A DNA stretch of 64,000 nucleotides from Polyangiaceae bacterium. GTDB taxonomy: Bacteria; Myxococcota_A; Polyangia; Polyangiales; Polyangiaceae. The stretch lies in assembly GCA_015075635.1 (NCBI GenBank), contig JABTUA010000003.1:2046001-2110000 (forward strand), read 5' to 3'. The translations under genes and the position numbers were made by a program. The first letter of the stretch is position 1, and every line of letters starts with the position of its first letter. Shown piece after piece: positions 6,536-15,647 of this stretch. The notes beneath the pieces are model-generated. The model was not told the DNA's origin. It saw only the letters and a program-made list of their open reading frames with translations, and ran no database searches.

Positions 6536-8872
6536 TCAGGGGTGGGGACTGGCCTCGCGCGGGATCTTGCACGTGGCCGCGAGCCGCGCCCGACTCTGCT
6601 TCCAGTCGCGGTAGAGCGCGGGCTGCTGTTCGGGATCGTGGCAGCCGAAGCAGGCGCCGACGTCGAGCACGCGCTCTTGCTCGGCGCGACCGAGCGAGCG
6701 CTGTCCGAGGCGCGTGGTCTTGCCGGACGCGTCGGACAGAAAGCCGATCCAGGCGTCGAGCGGCAGTCCGTCGAAGGGGGACGCCGGCCACTTGGGCTCG
6801 AAGCGCCAGCCGTTCGCCTCGGCGCGCAGCGTGCCTTCACCGTAGCCGAGCGCGATCGAGTCCAGGTGACACGAGCGACACGAGCGGCCACCCCGCGTGA
6901 TCGTGTGCGGCACGGCGAAGGCGTAGGCCCGCACGAAGCGAGTGGACGGTCCGTAGAGCTCCGGGGCCGTCTTGGGCAGCGGGCTCGGGCCGGGAGCGCT
7001 GTTCAGCGTGAGCACCATGCCCGGGGTGAAGGGCTCGATGCGCTCGGCGCCGTCGCGGGAGACCACGCCCAGCGTCGGCGGCGCGACTTGCGGCTCGGCG
7101 TCGTATTCGACCCAGGTGCCCTGGTCGTTCTGGGTGTGACAGCTCACGCAGCGGTGGGCCCAGCTCGCGTGGCAGCTCTGGCACGCCAGGCGCTCGTGCC
7201 CCATGCCGGAGCACGCCGTCGCCGGCGGTTTGGCCAGGTGGCGGGTGCCGCTGAGCTTGCCGATGAGCTCGACGCTGCCGTCGGCGAGCGGGCGCGCGTT
7301 GGTCAAGGCTTCGCCGCTCCGGTCCTCGAGCAGGTACTCGGGAAGTGGGTTGCCGCGCAGTCGCACCGCCGTCGCCGCCCGGGCGTCCAGCGCCCCGAGC
7401 GGCAGCGAGCGCGGGGGCGCGGTGCGGTGACAGGTCGTGCAGCGCACGCGGGTGGCCTGCTCTTCGTGCGCGTGATCCTGCCCGTCGCCCATCGTCTCGC
7501 CGGCGGTGTGGCAGTCGATGCACGCCAGGCCCTTCTCGTGGTGGACGTCGGGCGTCTCGCGCACGGCCGCGCGTCCGTCGAGGAGCTGGCGCCGCTTCTC
7601 CGGCGGCGCGGTCGACGCGTCGAAGGTCTCGCGCCAGCCGGCGTAGGTGAGCGAGATGCGCGCGGAGCGGCTGTGGCAGCCGAAGCAGCTCGCGTCGCTC
7701 ACGCGGAGCGAGACCCCGGGGTGGACGAACGCCCGCGGGTCGGCCGCAGCCGGGGTCCGGGGCGGGTCGTCGCCGAGGTGACAGGCGGTGCAGCCGCCTC
7801 CTCGGCTGAGCTCGTTCGTCGCGGCGGGTTTGTCCTTGGGCTTGCCGAGGTGACAGCTGGCGCAGAGCTGCCGCAAGTGGGTGTCCGCCGGCGAGTGGCC
7901 GATGGCGGTGATGGGGGTGTCGCCGTCGGGAGTCGGCCGCTCGCCGAACACGAAGCGGTTCACGGCGACGATGCCGTTGGCGCGGGCCATCAGCGAGCCG
8001 CGCACCCGCACGCCGATCTCGGCGTGGCAGCGCCCGCAAGTGCGATCGACGCCGTCCAGGTTGCCGGGGACGAGCAGCAGACCGTCGTGCGCGCCGGCGG
8101 CATCGGGACGGAAGGGATTGCCCAGGTGACAGGGCGAGCAGCCGACGGCGCGCGGGTCGTGGGAAGGGCCGAGCCCGCGCACCTCGGCGTGGCAGCCGAG
8201 GCAGCCCTCGCGCCGGCCGAGGATCCGCGGCACGTCTGGCGACACCGCGCCGAGCGACAGGGGCAGGAGGCGACTTCGGACGCGTTGGCTGGCAAACGGA
8301 GCGTCGAGCGCGAGCGCGCGGCGCACCAGCCTTCCTTGGGGCTCGACGGGATCTTCGAGGCCCGGTGGCGCGAGCCAGCCCAGCACCGAGGCCGCGCCGA
8401 GCACGAGAGCCAGGCTCCGCCACGACGGGCGCGCGCGGCGGAACGCCTGCCAGCCGAGCACGGCGAGCGGCAACGCCATTACGACGTGGAGGACGAGCAG
8501 GAGGACGAGGCTTTGGGCGGCGCTCTGCGCCGCGGGCCAGTGTCGCCCGAGCGCGAGCGTCCAGGCGTCGCCACGCAGGAGCACGCCCGTCAGCGCGGCC
8601 GCTGCGACCAGCGGAAGTGCGAGCGCGCCGCGCCGGCTGCGTCCCGCGTGCAGGCCGCCGAACACCACGAGGCACAGCGTGCTCGCGGCGTGGAGCGCTC
8701 GGAGCGCGCGCCCGCTCGGGCTGCCGAGCTCGAGGCGCCCGAGCGAGTCGAGCCCCGCGCCCGGCTCGTACCAGAGCGCGAGCAAGAGCCCGCTCGCCAG
8801 CGCGAGCCCGAGCGACGCGAGCGCGAGCCCCCGAACGTTCCACGCTGCGCGGGGCGGGTCCGGCGGGGTCAT
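6536..8872 (-). CDS. Membrane-bound dodecahaem c-type cytochrome with b-like membrane domain
   Basis: A 778-aa redox protein. The first 200 residues hold about five membrane helices with several His residues (HAAS, LHAG, LHVVM), resembling a small cytochrome b-type domain. The remainder is periplasmic and contains twelve CxxCH motifs, from CLGCH through CSPCH, CGRCH, CASCH, CTACH, CFGCH, CIDCH, CTTCH, CQSCH, CVSCH and CRSCH to CFGCH. Such proteins link the quinone pool to periplasmic or extracellular acceptors. I start it at ATG 8872 (MTPPDPP) because the longer frame upstream has no membrane or signal features and reaches into the divergent promoter. It converges with the Fic gene and is divergent from the PqqD gene. 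I do not recognise a named family for the whole protein. Confidence 0.8.
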   Translation of the reverse strand: MTPPDPPRAAWNVRGLALASLGLALASGLLLALWYEPGAGLDSLGRLELGSPSGRALRALHAASTLCLVVFGGLHAGRSRRGALALPLVAAAALTGVLLRGDAWTLALGRHWPAAQSAAQSLVLLLVLHVVMALPLAVLGWQAFRRARPSWRSLALVLGAASVLGWLAPPGLEDPVEPQGRLVRRALALDAPFASQRVRSRLLPLSLGAVSPDVPRILGRREGCLGCHAEVRGLGPSHDPRAVGCSPCHLGNPFRPDAAGAHDGLLLVPGNLDGVDRTCGRCHAEIGVRVRGSLMARANGIVAVNRFVFGERPTPDGDTPITAIGHSPADTHLRQLCASCHLGKPKDKPAATNELSRGGGCTACHLGDDPPRTPAAADPRAFVHPGVSLRVSDASCFGCHSRSARISLTYAGWRETFDASTAPPEKRRQLLDGRAAVRETPDVHHEKGLACIDCHTAGETMGDGQDHAHEEQATRVRCTTCHRTAPPRSLPLGALDARAATAVRLRGNPLPEYLLEDRSGEALTNARPLADGSVELIGKLSGTRHLAKPPATACSGMGHERLACQSCHASWAHRCVSCHTQNDQGTWVEYDAEPQVAPPTLGVVSRDGAERIEPFTPGMVLTLNSAPGPSPLPKTAPELYGPSTRFVRAYAFAVPHTITRGGRSCRSCHLDSIALGYGEGTLRAEANGWRFEPKWPASPFDGLPLDAWIGFLSDASGKTTRLGQRSLGRAEQERVLDVGACFGCHDPEQQPALYRDWKQSRARLAATCKIPREASPHP

Positions 8873-8982
8873 GGGGCCGGAGTCTAGGCGGGATCTGCGC
8901 GGCGTCTCAGCGAAGCGCGCAAGGCCTGCGCGGAACGCAAACTTTGAACCTCCGGCGCAGGTCTTCGCTCTCACCCAGCGTC

Positions 8983-9231
8983 ATGGACGCATCCCGCCTG
9001 CGGCAGCTGGCCATCAGCGACTCCGGCTTCGTGTTCGACCCGACGACCGGGCACACCTTCACCGTCAACCCCACCGGTGCGCTGGTCATCGCGGCGCTGA
9101 AGGACGGCCACGGCCCCGACGAGATCGCTCGCCGCTTGCGGGACGCGTTCGAGCTCGACGGCACGGAGGACCTCTCCCGCGAGGTGGAGGACTTCATGGC
9201 GCGCCTGGCCGAGAACGGACTCGTGGGGTGA
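8983..9231 (+). CDS. PqqD-like peptide-binding protein
   Basis: An 82-aa protein of the PqqD superfamily: a short strand region (SGFVFDPTTGHTFTVNPTGALVIAAL), then the helical D(E/Y)IA.L...F motif and a C-terminal helix ending ENGLVG. PqqD proteins are usually peptide chaperones that present a precursor peptide to a modifying enzyme. It starts a tight set with an ATP-grasp ligase 3 bases downstream and a PLP decarboxylase. No precursor peptide gene is visible next to it. The start ATG 8983 is chosen because the domain begins there. Confidence 0.72.
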   Translation: MDASRLRQLAISDSGFVFDPTTGHTFTVNPTGALVIAALKDGHGPDEIARRLRDAFELDGTEDLSREVEDFMARLAENGLVG

Positions 9232-9234
9232 GCC

Positions 9235-10305
9235 ATGGACGCCTCGGCGCCAGCAGTCGGCATCACGGGCATGAACGCCACCGACAACCCTGCGCCGGGC
9301 GTGGCGGTGGCGCGCTCGCTCCGCGACGCCGACGAGTTCGGCGGACGACTGATCGGGCTCGGCTACGACGCGCTCGATCCCGGTTTCTACGCCCGCGGTC
9401 TGCTCGACGCGGCGGCCATCTTGCCGTTCCCTTCGGCCGGCCGTGAGGCCGTGCTGGCCAAGCTCGCGGAGGTGAAGGCCCGCCTCGGGCTCGACGTGTT
9501 GATCCCGACGCTCGACTCGGAGCTGCGCGCGCTGGCCGCGCTCGCCCCCGAGCTCGAGCGCATCGGCATCGCGACCTTCTCTCCCCGCGCGGACTCGCTG
9601 GAGGCCGCGTCGAAGGCCGAGCTGCCGGAGCTGGCGCGCCGCGCCGGCTTCCGTGTGCCGGAGTCGGAGGCGCTGAACAGCGTGGACGCGCTGCCACGAG
9701 TCGTCCGGCGCCTGGGGCTGCCCATCGTGATCAAGGGCGTGTTCTACGGCGCCAGCATCGCCCACACCGAGGCCGACGCCGTCAGCGCGTTCCACCACTT
9801 CGTGGCGACCTGGGGCCTGCCGGTGATCGCGCAGAAATACGTGCGCGGGGAGGAGTACAACGTCGCCGCGCTCGGCGACGGCAAGGGCGGCACGGTCGGC
9901 GCCGTGGCCATGCGCAAGATGGCGCTCACCGACAAGGGCAAGGGTTGGGCGGGCGTCACCATCGACGACCCGGAGCTGCTCAGCGTCAGCGAGTCGTTGA
10001 TCGACGCCCTCGGCTGGCGCGGCGGGCTCGAGGTCGAGTTCTTGAAGGACTCGGACTCCGGGATCCCCTACGTCGCCGAGGTCAACCCGCGCTTCCCCGC
10101 CTGGGTGTACCTGGCCACGGGGGCGGGGCAGAACCTGCCCTGGGCCAACGTGCGTCTGGCCCTCGGGCTGCCAGCTCCGCGCCTCGCGGGCTACCGCGTG
10201 GGCACGCTCTTCGTCCGCATCTCGCTCGATCAAATCGCCGAGCTCTCGCGCTTTGGCGAGCTGGCCTCGCTCGGCCTGGCCGACCTCCGGGAGAAGCAGT
10301 CATGA
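9235..10305 (+). CDS. ATP-grasp ligase
   Basis: A 356-aa carboxylate-amine or -thiol ligase of the ATP-grasp superfamily, like the carbamoyl-phosphate-synthase large-subunit group. It has an N-terminal nucleotide-fold part (VGITGMNATDNPAPGVAVARSL), a Lys-containing ATP-binding part (PIVIKGVFYGASIAHT), and the metal-binding segment LEVEFLKD...YVAEVNPRFPAW. It begins 3 bases after the PqqD gene, and its stop overlaps the next start (ATGA). The substrate is unknown; with PqqD and a decarboxylase it could ligate an amino acid or modify a peptide. Confidence 0.82.
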   Translation: MDASAPAVGITGMNATDNPAPGVAVARSLRDADEFGGRLIGLGYDALDPGFYARGLLDAAAILPFPSAGREAVLAKLAEVKARLGLDVLIPTLDSELRALAALAPELERIGIATFSPRADSLEAASKAELPELARRAGFRVPESEALNSVDALPRVVRRLGLPIVIKGVFYGASIAHTEADAVSAFHHFVATWGLPVIAQKYVRGEEYNVAALGDGKGGTVGAVAMRKMALTDKGKGWAGVTIDDPELLSVSESLIDALGWRGGLEVEFLKDSDSGIPYVAEVNPRFPAWVYLATGAGQNLPWANVRLALGLPAPRLAGYRVGTLFVRISLDQIAELSRFGELASLGLADLREKQS

Positions 10306-11645
10306 AGCCCCGCTACGAGCGACCCGTCATCGTGCGCCACGCGCTGGGCGGGCGCAGCAAGTTCGGCGCCGTCACCGCGCCGCGCGTCGTGGACGCGATC
10401 GAAGGCGTGCGCGTGTCGGAGCTGGTCGAGACCCACGACTCGCCGCTGTTCGTGTTTTCCGAGCGCATTCTGCGGGAACGCATCCGCGAGCTGTCCGAGC
10501 AGATGGCCCGGCGCTTCTCCAGCTTCACGCTCGCCTGGTCCTACAAGACCAACTACCTGGACGCGGTGTGCAAGGTGTTTCACTCCGAGGGCGCCTGGGC
10601 GGAGGTGGTGTCGGGCATGGAGCTCGAGAAGGCGCTGCACGCAGGGATCCCGGGGCACCAGATCGCGTTCAACGGTCCGGGCAAGAGCGAGAAGGACCTG
10701 GAGCGCGCGTTCCGCGAGGGCGTGCGCGTACACCTCGACCACCTGGACGAGCTGGTGCTGGCCGAGCGCGTCGCCGAGCGCCTGGGGATCCAGCCCAGCG
10801 TGGGCATGCGCGTGAACATCTCGGAGCTGCCGGTCCCGAGCTGGGATCGCTTCGGCTTCAACATCGAGAACGGCGCGGCGCTCTCCGCCGCGCGCCGGCT
10901 GGAACGCGGCGGCCAGCTGCGCCTGGACGCGCTTCACTGCCACATCGGTACCTTCATCCTGGATCCGGACGCCTATCGCCTGGAAGCGCGCGCGCTGGCC
11001 CGCTTTGCGCGGCAGCTCGAGGCCGAGCTCGGTACGCGCATCGAGACCCTGGACCTGGGGGGCGGCTTCGCCTCGCACAACACCCTCCATCAGCAGTACC
11101 TGCCCGGCGAGGAGATCACGCCGTCGTTCGGGCAATACGTGGAGAAGATCGCTGCCGGGCTCGACGAGGGGCTGGACGGCGCTCGCGTGCCGCGCATCGT
11201 GCTGGAGACGGGCCGCGCCCTGGTGGACGACGCAGCCGTGCTGATCTCGACCGTGCTCGGCACGAAGCGTCTGGTGGACGGCCGCCGCGCGGTGATCTTG
11301 GACGCCGGCGTGAACATCCTGCCGACCGCGTGGTGGTACCGCCACGACGTGTACCCCGCGCAGGCGTCCCGCGGCGCCCCGGAGCCAGCGGTCTTCTTCG
11401 GGCCCTTGTGCATGAACATCGACGTGGTGCGGGACGGCATCTCGTTCCCGCCGCTGGTGGCCGGAGACCGCGTCGTGATCGGTCACGTCGGCGCCTACAA
11501 CGTCACGCAGTGGATGCAGTTCATCACTGCGCGTCCGAACGTCGTCTTGATCTCGACGCGGGCCGAGCACGCGGTGATCCGGCGTGCGGAGACGGTACAG
11601 ACCCTGCTGGATCAGGAGGCGGTGCCGGCGTGGCTCCAGCACTGA
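10302..11645 (+). CDS. PLP-dependent decarboxylase, diaminopimelate/ornithine decarboxylase fold III
   Basis: A 447-aa fold-type III decarboxylase. The PLP Lys is K82 in AWSYKTNYL. Other family landmarks are HCHIGT, the phosphate-binding LDLGGGF, E(T)GRALVDDA and the active-site Cys370 in GPLCMNID, all equivalent to diaminopimelate decarboxylase. The genetic context is not lysine synthesis, so it more likely acts on another amino acid or on an ATP-grasp product. ATG overlaps the upstream stop (ATGA), and its own 3' end overlaps the next gene by 16 bases. Confidence 0.82.
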   Translation: MKPRYERPVIVRHALGGRSKFGAVTAPRVVDAIEGVRVSELVETHDSPLFVFSERILRERIRELSEQMARRFSSFTLAWSYKTNYLDAVCKVFHSEGAWAEVVSGMELEKALHAGIPGHQIAFNGPGKSEKDLERAFREGVRVHLDHLDELVLAERVAERLGIQPSVGMRVNISELPVPSWDRFGFNIENGAALSAARRLERGGQLRLDALHCHIGTFILDPDAYRLEARALARFARQLEAELGTRIETLDLGGGFASHNTLHQQYLPGEEITPSFGQYVEKIAAGLDEGLDGARVPRIVLETGRALVDDAAVLISTVLGTKRLVDGRRAVILDAGVNILPTAWWYRHDVYPAQASRGAPEPAVFFGPLCMNIDVVRDGISFPPLVAGDRVVIGHVGAYNVTQWMQFITARPNVVLISTRAEHAVIRRAETVQTLLDQEAVPAWLQH

Positions 11646-13759
11646 GCGAGCGGGACGGCCTGCGCGCGGCGCTCGAGGCCCTGCTCCGGCCTTACGGGCA
11701 GATCGTGTTCTCACGGGATCTGCGCTCCGGGGCGCTGGTGCTCCTCGGGCTCGGCGCGTTCCCGCGGCTGGCCGCCGTCACGCTGCTCGCGGTGGTCACC
11801 GCGCAGGCGACCTCGCTCTTGTTCGGGCTGGGTGTGGCCTCCGTCCGCAACGCTGGCGCCGCGACGAGCGCGGTGCTGGCCACGCTGGCCCTCGCGGCCT
11901 TCGCGCCCGGGGGCGGGCATCCGCTCGTGGTCGTGGTCATCGCGTCGGTCCTGGCGGTGCTGCTCTCGGCCTCGTTCGAGGCGGTGTTCGCGCCGGTCGC
12001 GCTGCCGACGCACTCGCTGCCGTTCGTCGCCGCCGCGTGGATCGCCGCGCTGGCGGCGCGGGTGCTGCCGGCCGCGCCCGTGGAGATCGACTGGCTGGCT
12101 CCGGCGAGCTTCCTCCCGCAGAGCTGGTTCGCTCCGTCCTGGCTCGACGTGCCCGCTGCCATCGTGTTCACCCACGGCAGCGTCACGGGCGTGCTGTTGC
12201 TGGCCGCGATTGGCCTGCACAGCCGGATCAGCTTGCTGCTGACGCTGATCGGCGGCGCCGTCGCCATCGGGATGCGCCACGCGCTTCGGGCCGAGGTGCC
12301 CTGGTCCGGAGTAGACACCATCGCTTCGTTCAACGCCGTCTTGACGGCGATGGCGCTGGGCGGCGTCTGGTTCGTGCCCCAGCCGTCGTCGCTGCTCCTG
12401 GCCGCTCTGGGCTCCGCCGTCTCGGTGGTGATCGCTCACGCGGCCGGCCCCATCCTCGGCCTGGCCTTCCTGCCGGTGCTCTCGCTGCCCTTCGTGATCA
12501 CCACCCACCTGGTGCTGACGGCGGCGCGCCGGCGGGAGGCGGACCGGCGGCCGCGCTCGACCATCCCCGCGGACCGTCCGGAGGAAGCGCTGGCTCGGCA
12601 CCTGGCGCGGGTCCGGCGCTTCGGTGACATGGCCTGGCTGCCGTTCCGGCTGCCGTTCCGAGGCCAGTGGTGGGTGAGCCAGGGCTACGACGGCCCGCAC
12701 ACGCACAAGGGACTGTGGCGACACGGCCTCGACTTCGAGGTGCAGGACAAGGACGGCAAGGTCTTTCGTCGCGAGGGCCAGGCGCTCTCCGACTACCACG
12801 CCTACGGCTTGCCGGTGCTCGCCGCGGGCCTCGGCACGGTCGCGTCGGTGGTGGACGGCGTGCCCGACAACCCTCCGGGCGAGGTGAACACCCTCGACAA
12901 CTGGGGGAACGCGGTGGTCATCGCCCACGGCGCGGGCCTGTGCTCCGTGTACGCCCACCTGCAACCCAACAGCGTGCGTGTGCGCGCCGGCGAGGTGGTG
13001 GCGGCGGGAGCGGAGATTGCCCGCTGCGGCAACTCCGGACGCTCTCCCGTGCCACACCTGCACTTCCAGGTGCAGCGCCTGCCGCTGCTCGGCAGTCCCA
13101 CGCTGGGGGTGGACTTCGGTGACGTGGTCACCCAGGACGGCGAGCGCTCCCGCGTGAGCGGTCGGGTCGTGCCCGCGGAGGGCGAGCTGGTGCGGCCAGT
13201 GCTGAGGGACGACTCGCTCGCCCGCGCGCTCGCCTTCGTGCCCGGCTCGAGCTGGGAGCTCTCCGCGGACGACGGCCGGCGCGAGCCGGGACGCGTGGAG
13301 CTCGACCTCCTGGGGCGCCGCATCTTGAAGACGCGCTTGGGACAGCTGGTGCTCGACCCCTACGAGTCGGGCCTGGTGATCGTGGACTTCGCCGGGAGCC
13401 CGCGCTCGCTCCTCGGCTGGGTGCTCCTGGCGCTCGGGCGGGTGCCCTTCGACCAGGCCGGGAGCCTCGTCTGGGAAGAGCGTCTGCCCAAGCGCCTGCT
13501 CTTGACCGGGATCCCGCGGGCGGTGGCCGACTTCTTCGCGGTCTTCGCGCCCGACGCCGGAAACCTCGAGGTGCGCTTCTCGAGTCGTCGCGACGGCGGC
13601 GCCGTGGTGGTCGAGAGCGAGCACGAGCGGGGAACCGCGAGCGCGCGCTTGTCTCTGGGCAACGAGCCCCACCGCATCGCGATCGCCCACGACGGTCGAA
13701 AGCTCCAGATCGAGCTCAGGCCGACGAACGGCCGCGACGAGAAGGAGCAAGGACGATGA
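11630..13759 (+). CDS. Urea-transporter-like membrane domain fused to M23 (LytM) peptidase
   Basis: A 709-aa two-part protein. Residues about 1-310 are very hydrophobic, with about ten helices in the pattern of the urea transporter family. From about residue 345 there is an M23/LytM metallopeptidase domain: THKGLWRHGLDF with likely zinc ligands H365 and D368, and PHLHFQV with H476 and H478. The C-terminal 170 residues are beta-rich and unassigned. The GTG at 11630 is preceded by AGGAGG at 11614-11619 and lies inside the end of the decarboxylase gene. The fusion suggests a channel for a small neutral solute tied to a cell-wall enzyme or zinc-binding module. Confidence 0.75.
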   Translation: MAPALSERDGLRAALEALLRPYGQIVFSRDLRSGALVLLGLGAFPRLAAVTLLAVVTAQATSLLFGLGVASVRNAGAATSAVLATLALAAFAPGGGHPLVVVVIASVLAVLLSASFEAVFAPVALPTHSLPFVAAAWIAALAARVLPAAPVEIDWLAPASFLPQSWFAPSWLDVPAAIVFTHGSVTGVLLLAAIGLHSRISLLLTLIGGAVAIGMRHALRAEVPWSGVDTIASFNAVLTAMALGGVWFVPQPSSLLLAALGSAVSVVIAHAAGPILGLAFLPVLSLPFVITTHLVLTAARRREADRRPRSTIPADRPEEALARHLARVRRFGDMAWLPFRLPFRGQWWVSQGYDGPHTHKGLWRHGLDFEVQDKDGKVFRREGQALSDYHAYGLPVLAAGLGTVASVVDGVPDNPPGEVNTLDNWGNAVVIAHGAGLCSVYAHLQPNSVRVRAGEVVAAGAEIARCGNSGRSPVPHLHFQVQRLPLLGSPTLGVDFGDVVTQDGERSRVSGRVVPAEGELVRPVLRDDSLARALAFVPGSSWELSADDGRREPGRVELDLLGRRILKTRLGQLVLDPYESGLVIVDFAGSPRSLLGWVLLALGRVPFDQAGSLVWEERLPKRLLLTGIPRAVADFFAVFAPDAGNLEVRFSSRRDGGAVVVESEHERGTASARLSLGNEPHRIAIAHDGRKLQIELRPTNGRDEKEQGR

Positions 13760-14961
13760 TCGAGATCCTGGCCGCCGTCGCCATCGCAGTCGCGCAGCTG
13801 CCTTCGGACGCGCAGGCGGAGCAGCGCGTCGGGGCGTGGGACCGCTCGGTGGAGCTCGAGCGTGCCGGCGACCTGCGCGGCGCGCGCGCGCTCCTGCTCG
13901 CAGCCTGGGGCTCCGCTCCGGAGAGCTACGAGGTCAGCGTGCGGCTGGCCTGGCTCACGCTCGAGCTGGGCCGGCCCAGCGAGGCCATCCCGCTCTATCG
14001 CCGCGCGCGCGCGCTTCCGGGGGCCGGGCCCGAGGCGACGCGGGGGCTCGCCTCGGCGCTGGTCCGCGACGGCTTCGCCGCCGTCGAGGCGGGCGACCGG
14101 GCACTCGCGCGGCGGCGCTTCGAGGAGGCGCTCCGGCTCTTCCCGGATGACGCCGATGCGGCGCGGGGTCTCGAGCTCGCGAAGGACCGGCCCTTTTCCG
14201 CGGAGCTCTGGCTGGGCGGTCTCGGGCTGACGAGCTCGGCCCCCGCGCTCTACGGCGGGTTCGCTTTCGCGCAGGCGCGCGTGTCGCCGACCGAGTCGCT
14301 GCGCCTGCGCGCGGCGTATCGCTTCACGCTCAGCTGGCAGGAGCGGAGCTCGGCCGGCATGGGGCCAGGGAGTCGGCGGAACGCCGGACGCAGCGTCACC
14401 CGGACGCGGCACGAGGGCTGGGCGGGGGTGGGCCTCGAGCAGCGGACCTGGCGTGCCGAAGCGCTCGGCTTCGGGGTGTTCGCCAGCGGGGCGCCGGCCG
14501 TTCCGGGCCAAGCCGCGCGCCTCTCGGTCGGCACCCGCGTGGGCGCGCTGCTCGACGAGAGTGCGCTCTTCTACCGGACCGGAACCGAGCTCCAGCTCCG
14601 GCCCCTGCTGTTCGCGTGGCCCACGACCTCGCTCGGAGCGGCGGCGGGTGCGCGCGTGACTCGGGGCGCCGACAGCACGTTGGTCGCAGGCGAGCTCGGT
14701 CTGAGCTGGGTCGGGCCGAGCGTCGAGCTCCACGCGAGCGGCCTCTGGGGCAAGGCCAGAAGGCCGGTGTTCCTCGACGTCCCGATGCTCGTGGACGTCG
14801 AGGGAGAGCTCTGGGCCGGCGGCACGCTCAGCGTCTTGATCCCGGTCAGCCCAGCGCTCGCGCTCGGCCTCGCCGGCGAGCTGCACGCTCTCGACGACGA
14901 CGGCGATTCGATCACCTACGGCAGCCTGGCCGCGGGGCTCAGGTGGTCACCCAGGTACTGA
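13756..14961 (+). CDS. TPR protein with C-terminal beta-barrel-like region
   Basis: A 401-aa exported protein. A short hydrophobic N-terminus ending near AVAQLPSDAQA looks like a signal peptide. Residues about 25-140 form tetratricopeptide repeats (AWDRSVELERAGDLRGAR, ALVRDGFAAVEAGDRALARRRFEEAL). From about 150 on, alternating polar and hydrophobic strands ending in LAAGLRWSPRY resemble a YaiO-type outer-membrane barrel. The start overlaps the upstream stop (ATGA), so it is co-translated with the transporter-peptidase fusion. The function is unknown; it could be an outer-membrane partner. Confidence 0.6.
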   Translation: MIEILAAVAIAVAQLPSDAQAEQRVGAWDRSVELERAGDLRGARALLLAAWGSAPESYEVSVRLAWLTLELGRPSEAIPLYRRARALPGAGPEATRGLASALVRDGFAAVEAGDRALARRRFEEALRLFPDDADAARGLELAKDRPFSAELWLGGLGLTSSAPALYGGFAFAQARVSPTESLRLRAAYRFTLSWQERSSAGMGPGSRRNAGRSVTRTRHEGWAGVGLEQRTWRAEALGFGVFASGAPAVPGQAARLSVGTRVGALLDESALFYRTGTELQLRPLLFAWPTTSLGAAAGARVTRGADSTLVAGELGLSWVGPSVELHASGLWGKARRPVFLDVPMLVDVEGELWAGGTLSVLIPVSPALALGLAGELHALDDDGDSITYGSLAAGLRWSPRY

Positions 14962-14974
14962 AAGGAGAATCCAG

Positions 14975-15619
14975 ATGTCTTCCCACCTCCGCAATTGGCT
15001 CGCGTTGAGCTTGGCGCTCGGCGCTCTGCTCTTGCCGGCGTCGGGCCGCTCCGACGCGGCGAGCGACGTGGCGGATCTGTATCGCGCCTCTTACGCGGCA
15101 GAAGCGAAGGGCCAGCCCGCGGTGGCGCTGGAGAGCATGCAGAAGGTCGGGGCCAAGGCCGGCCGCAGCTACTTCGTCGAGGTGCGGAGCGGCTGGCTCG
15201 CGTACCTGGCCGGGCGTCATGCGGACTCGGAGAAGGCGTACCGGGAGGCCATCGCCAAGAATGCCGACTCCGTCGAGGCCCGGCTCGGGCTCACGCTGCC
15301 GCTCCTGGCTCAGAAGAAATGGCGCGAGCTGGAGAAGGCCTGTCGCGAGGTGCTGAAGAAGGACGCCGGCAACGCCGTGGCGCGGGCGCGCTTGGCCCAC
15401 GCCTACTACTCGCTCGGCAACTACCCGGATGCTGCCACGCAGTATCGCAGCTTGGTCAAGGAGTATCCCGGCGAGCTCGACCATCAAACCGGCCTCGGGT
15501 GGGCGCTCGCACGCATGGGGCGCGTCGCAGAAGGGAAGAAACTCTTCAAGCAGGTGCTCGACGTGTCGCCGGACAACGCCAACGCGCAGGCGGGCATGGC
15601 GCTCAAAGACGCGCCCTGA
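14975..15619 (+). CDS. Exported tetratricopeptide repeat protein
   Basis: A 214-aa protein with a signal peptide (residues about 1-28, ending ASGRSDA) and four or more TPR units (HADSEKAYREAIAKNADSVEARL, ARLAHAYYSLGNYPDAATQY). It lies 13 bases after the barrel gene, with GAAAGGAGA before the ATG, and closes the six-gene set. TPR proteins act as protein-protein scaffolds; here it would work in the periplasm with the TPR-barrel protein. Confidence 0.75.
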   Translation: MSSHLRNWLALSLALGALLLPASGRSDAASDVADLYRASYAAEAKGQPAVALESMQKVGAKAGRSYFVEVRSGWLAYLAGRHADSEKAYREAIAKNADSVEARLGLTLPLLAQKKWRELEKACREVLKKDAGNAVARARLAHAYYSLGNYPDAATQYRSLVKEYPGELDHQTGLGWALARMGRVAEGKKLFKQVLDVSPDNANAQAGMALKDAP

Positions 15620-15647
15620 CGGCCGATGAGCTATCGTCGCGCTGGTC

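Noticed and set aside
6542..8887. Long open frame on the + strand opposite the cytochrome gene
   Set aside because: It is an antisense shadow caused by high GC; the protein is Arg/Gly/Ala-rich without domains, while the minus strand has twelve CxxCH motifs.
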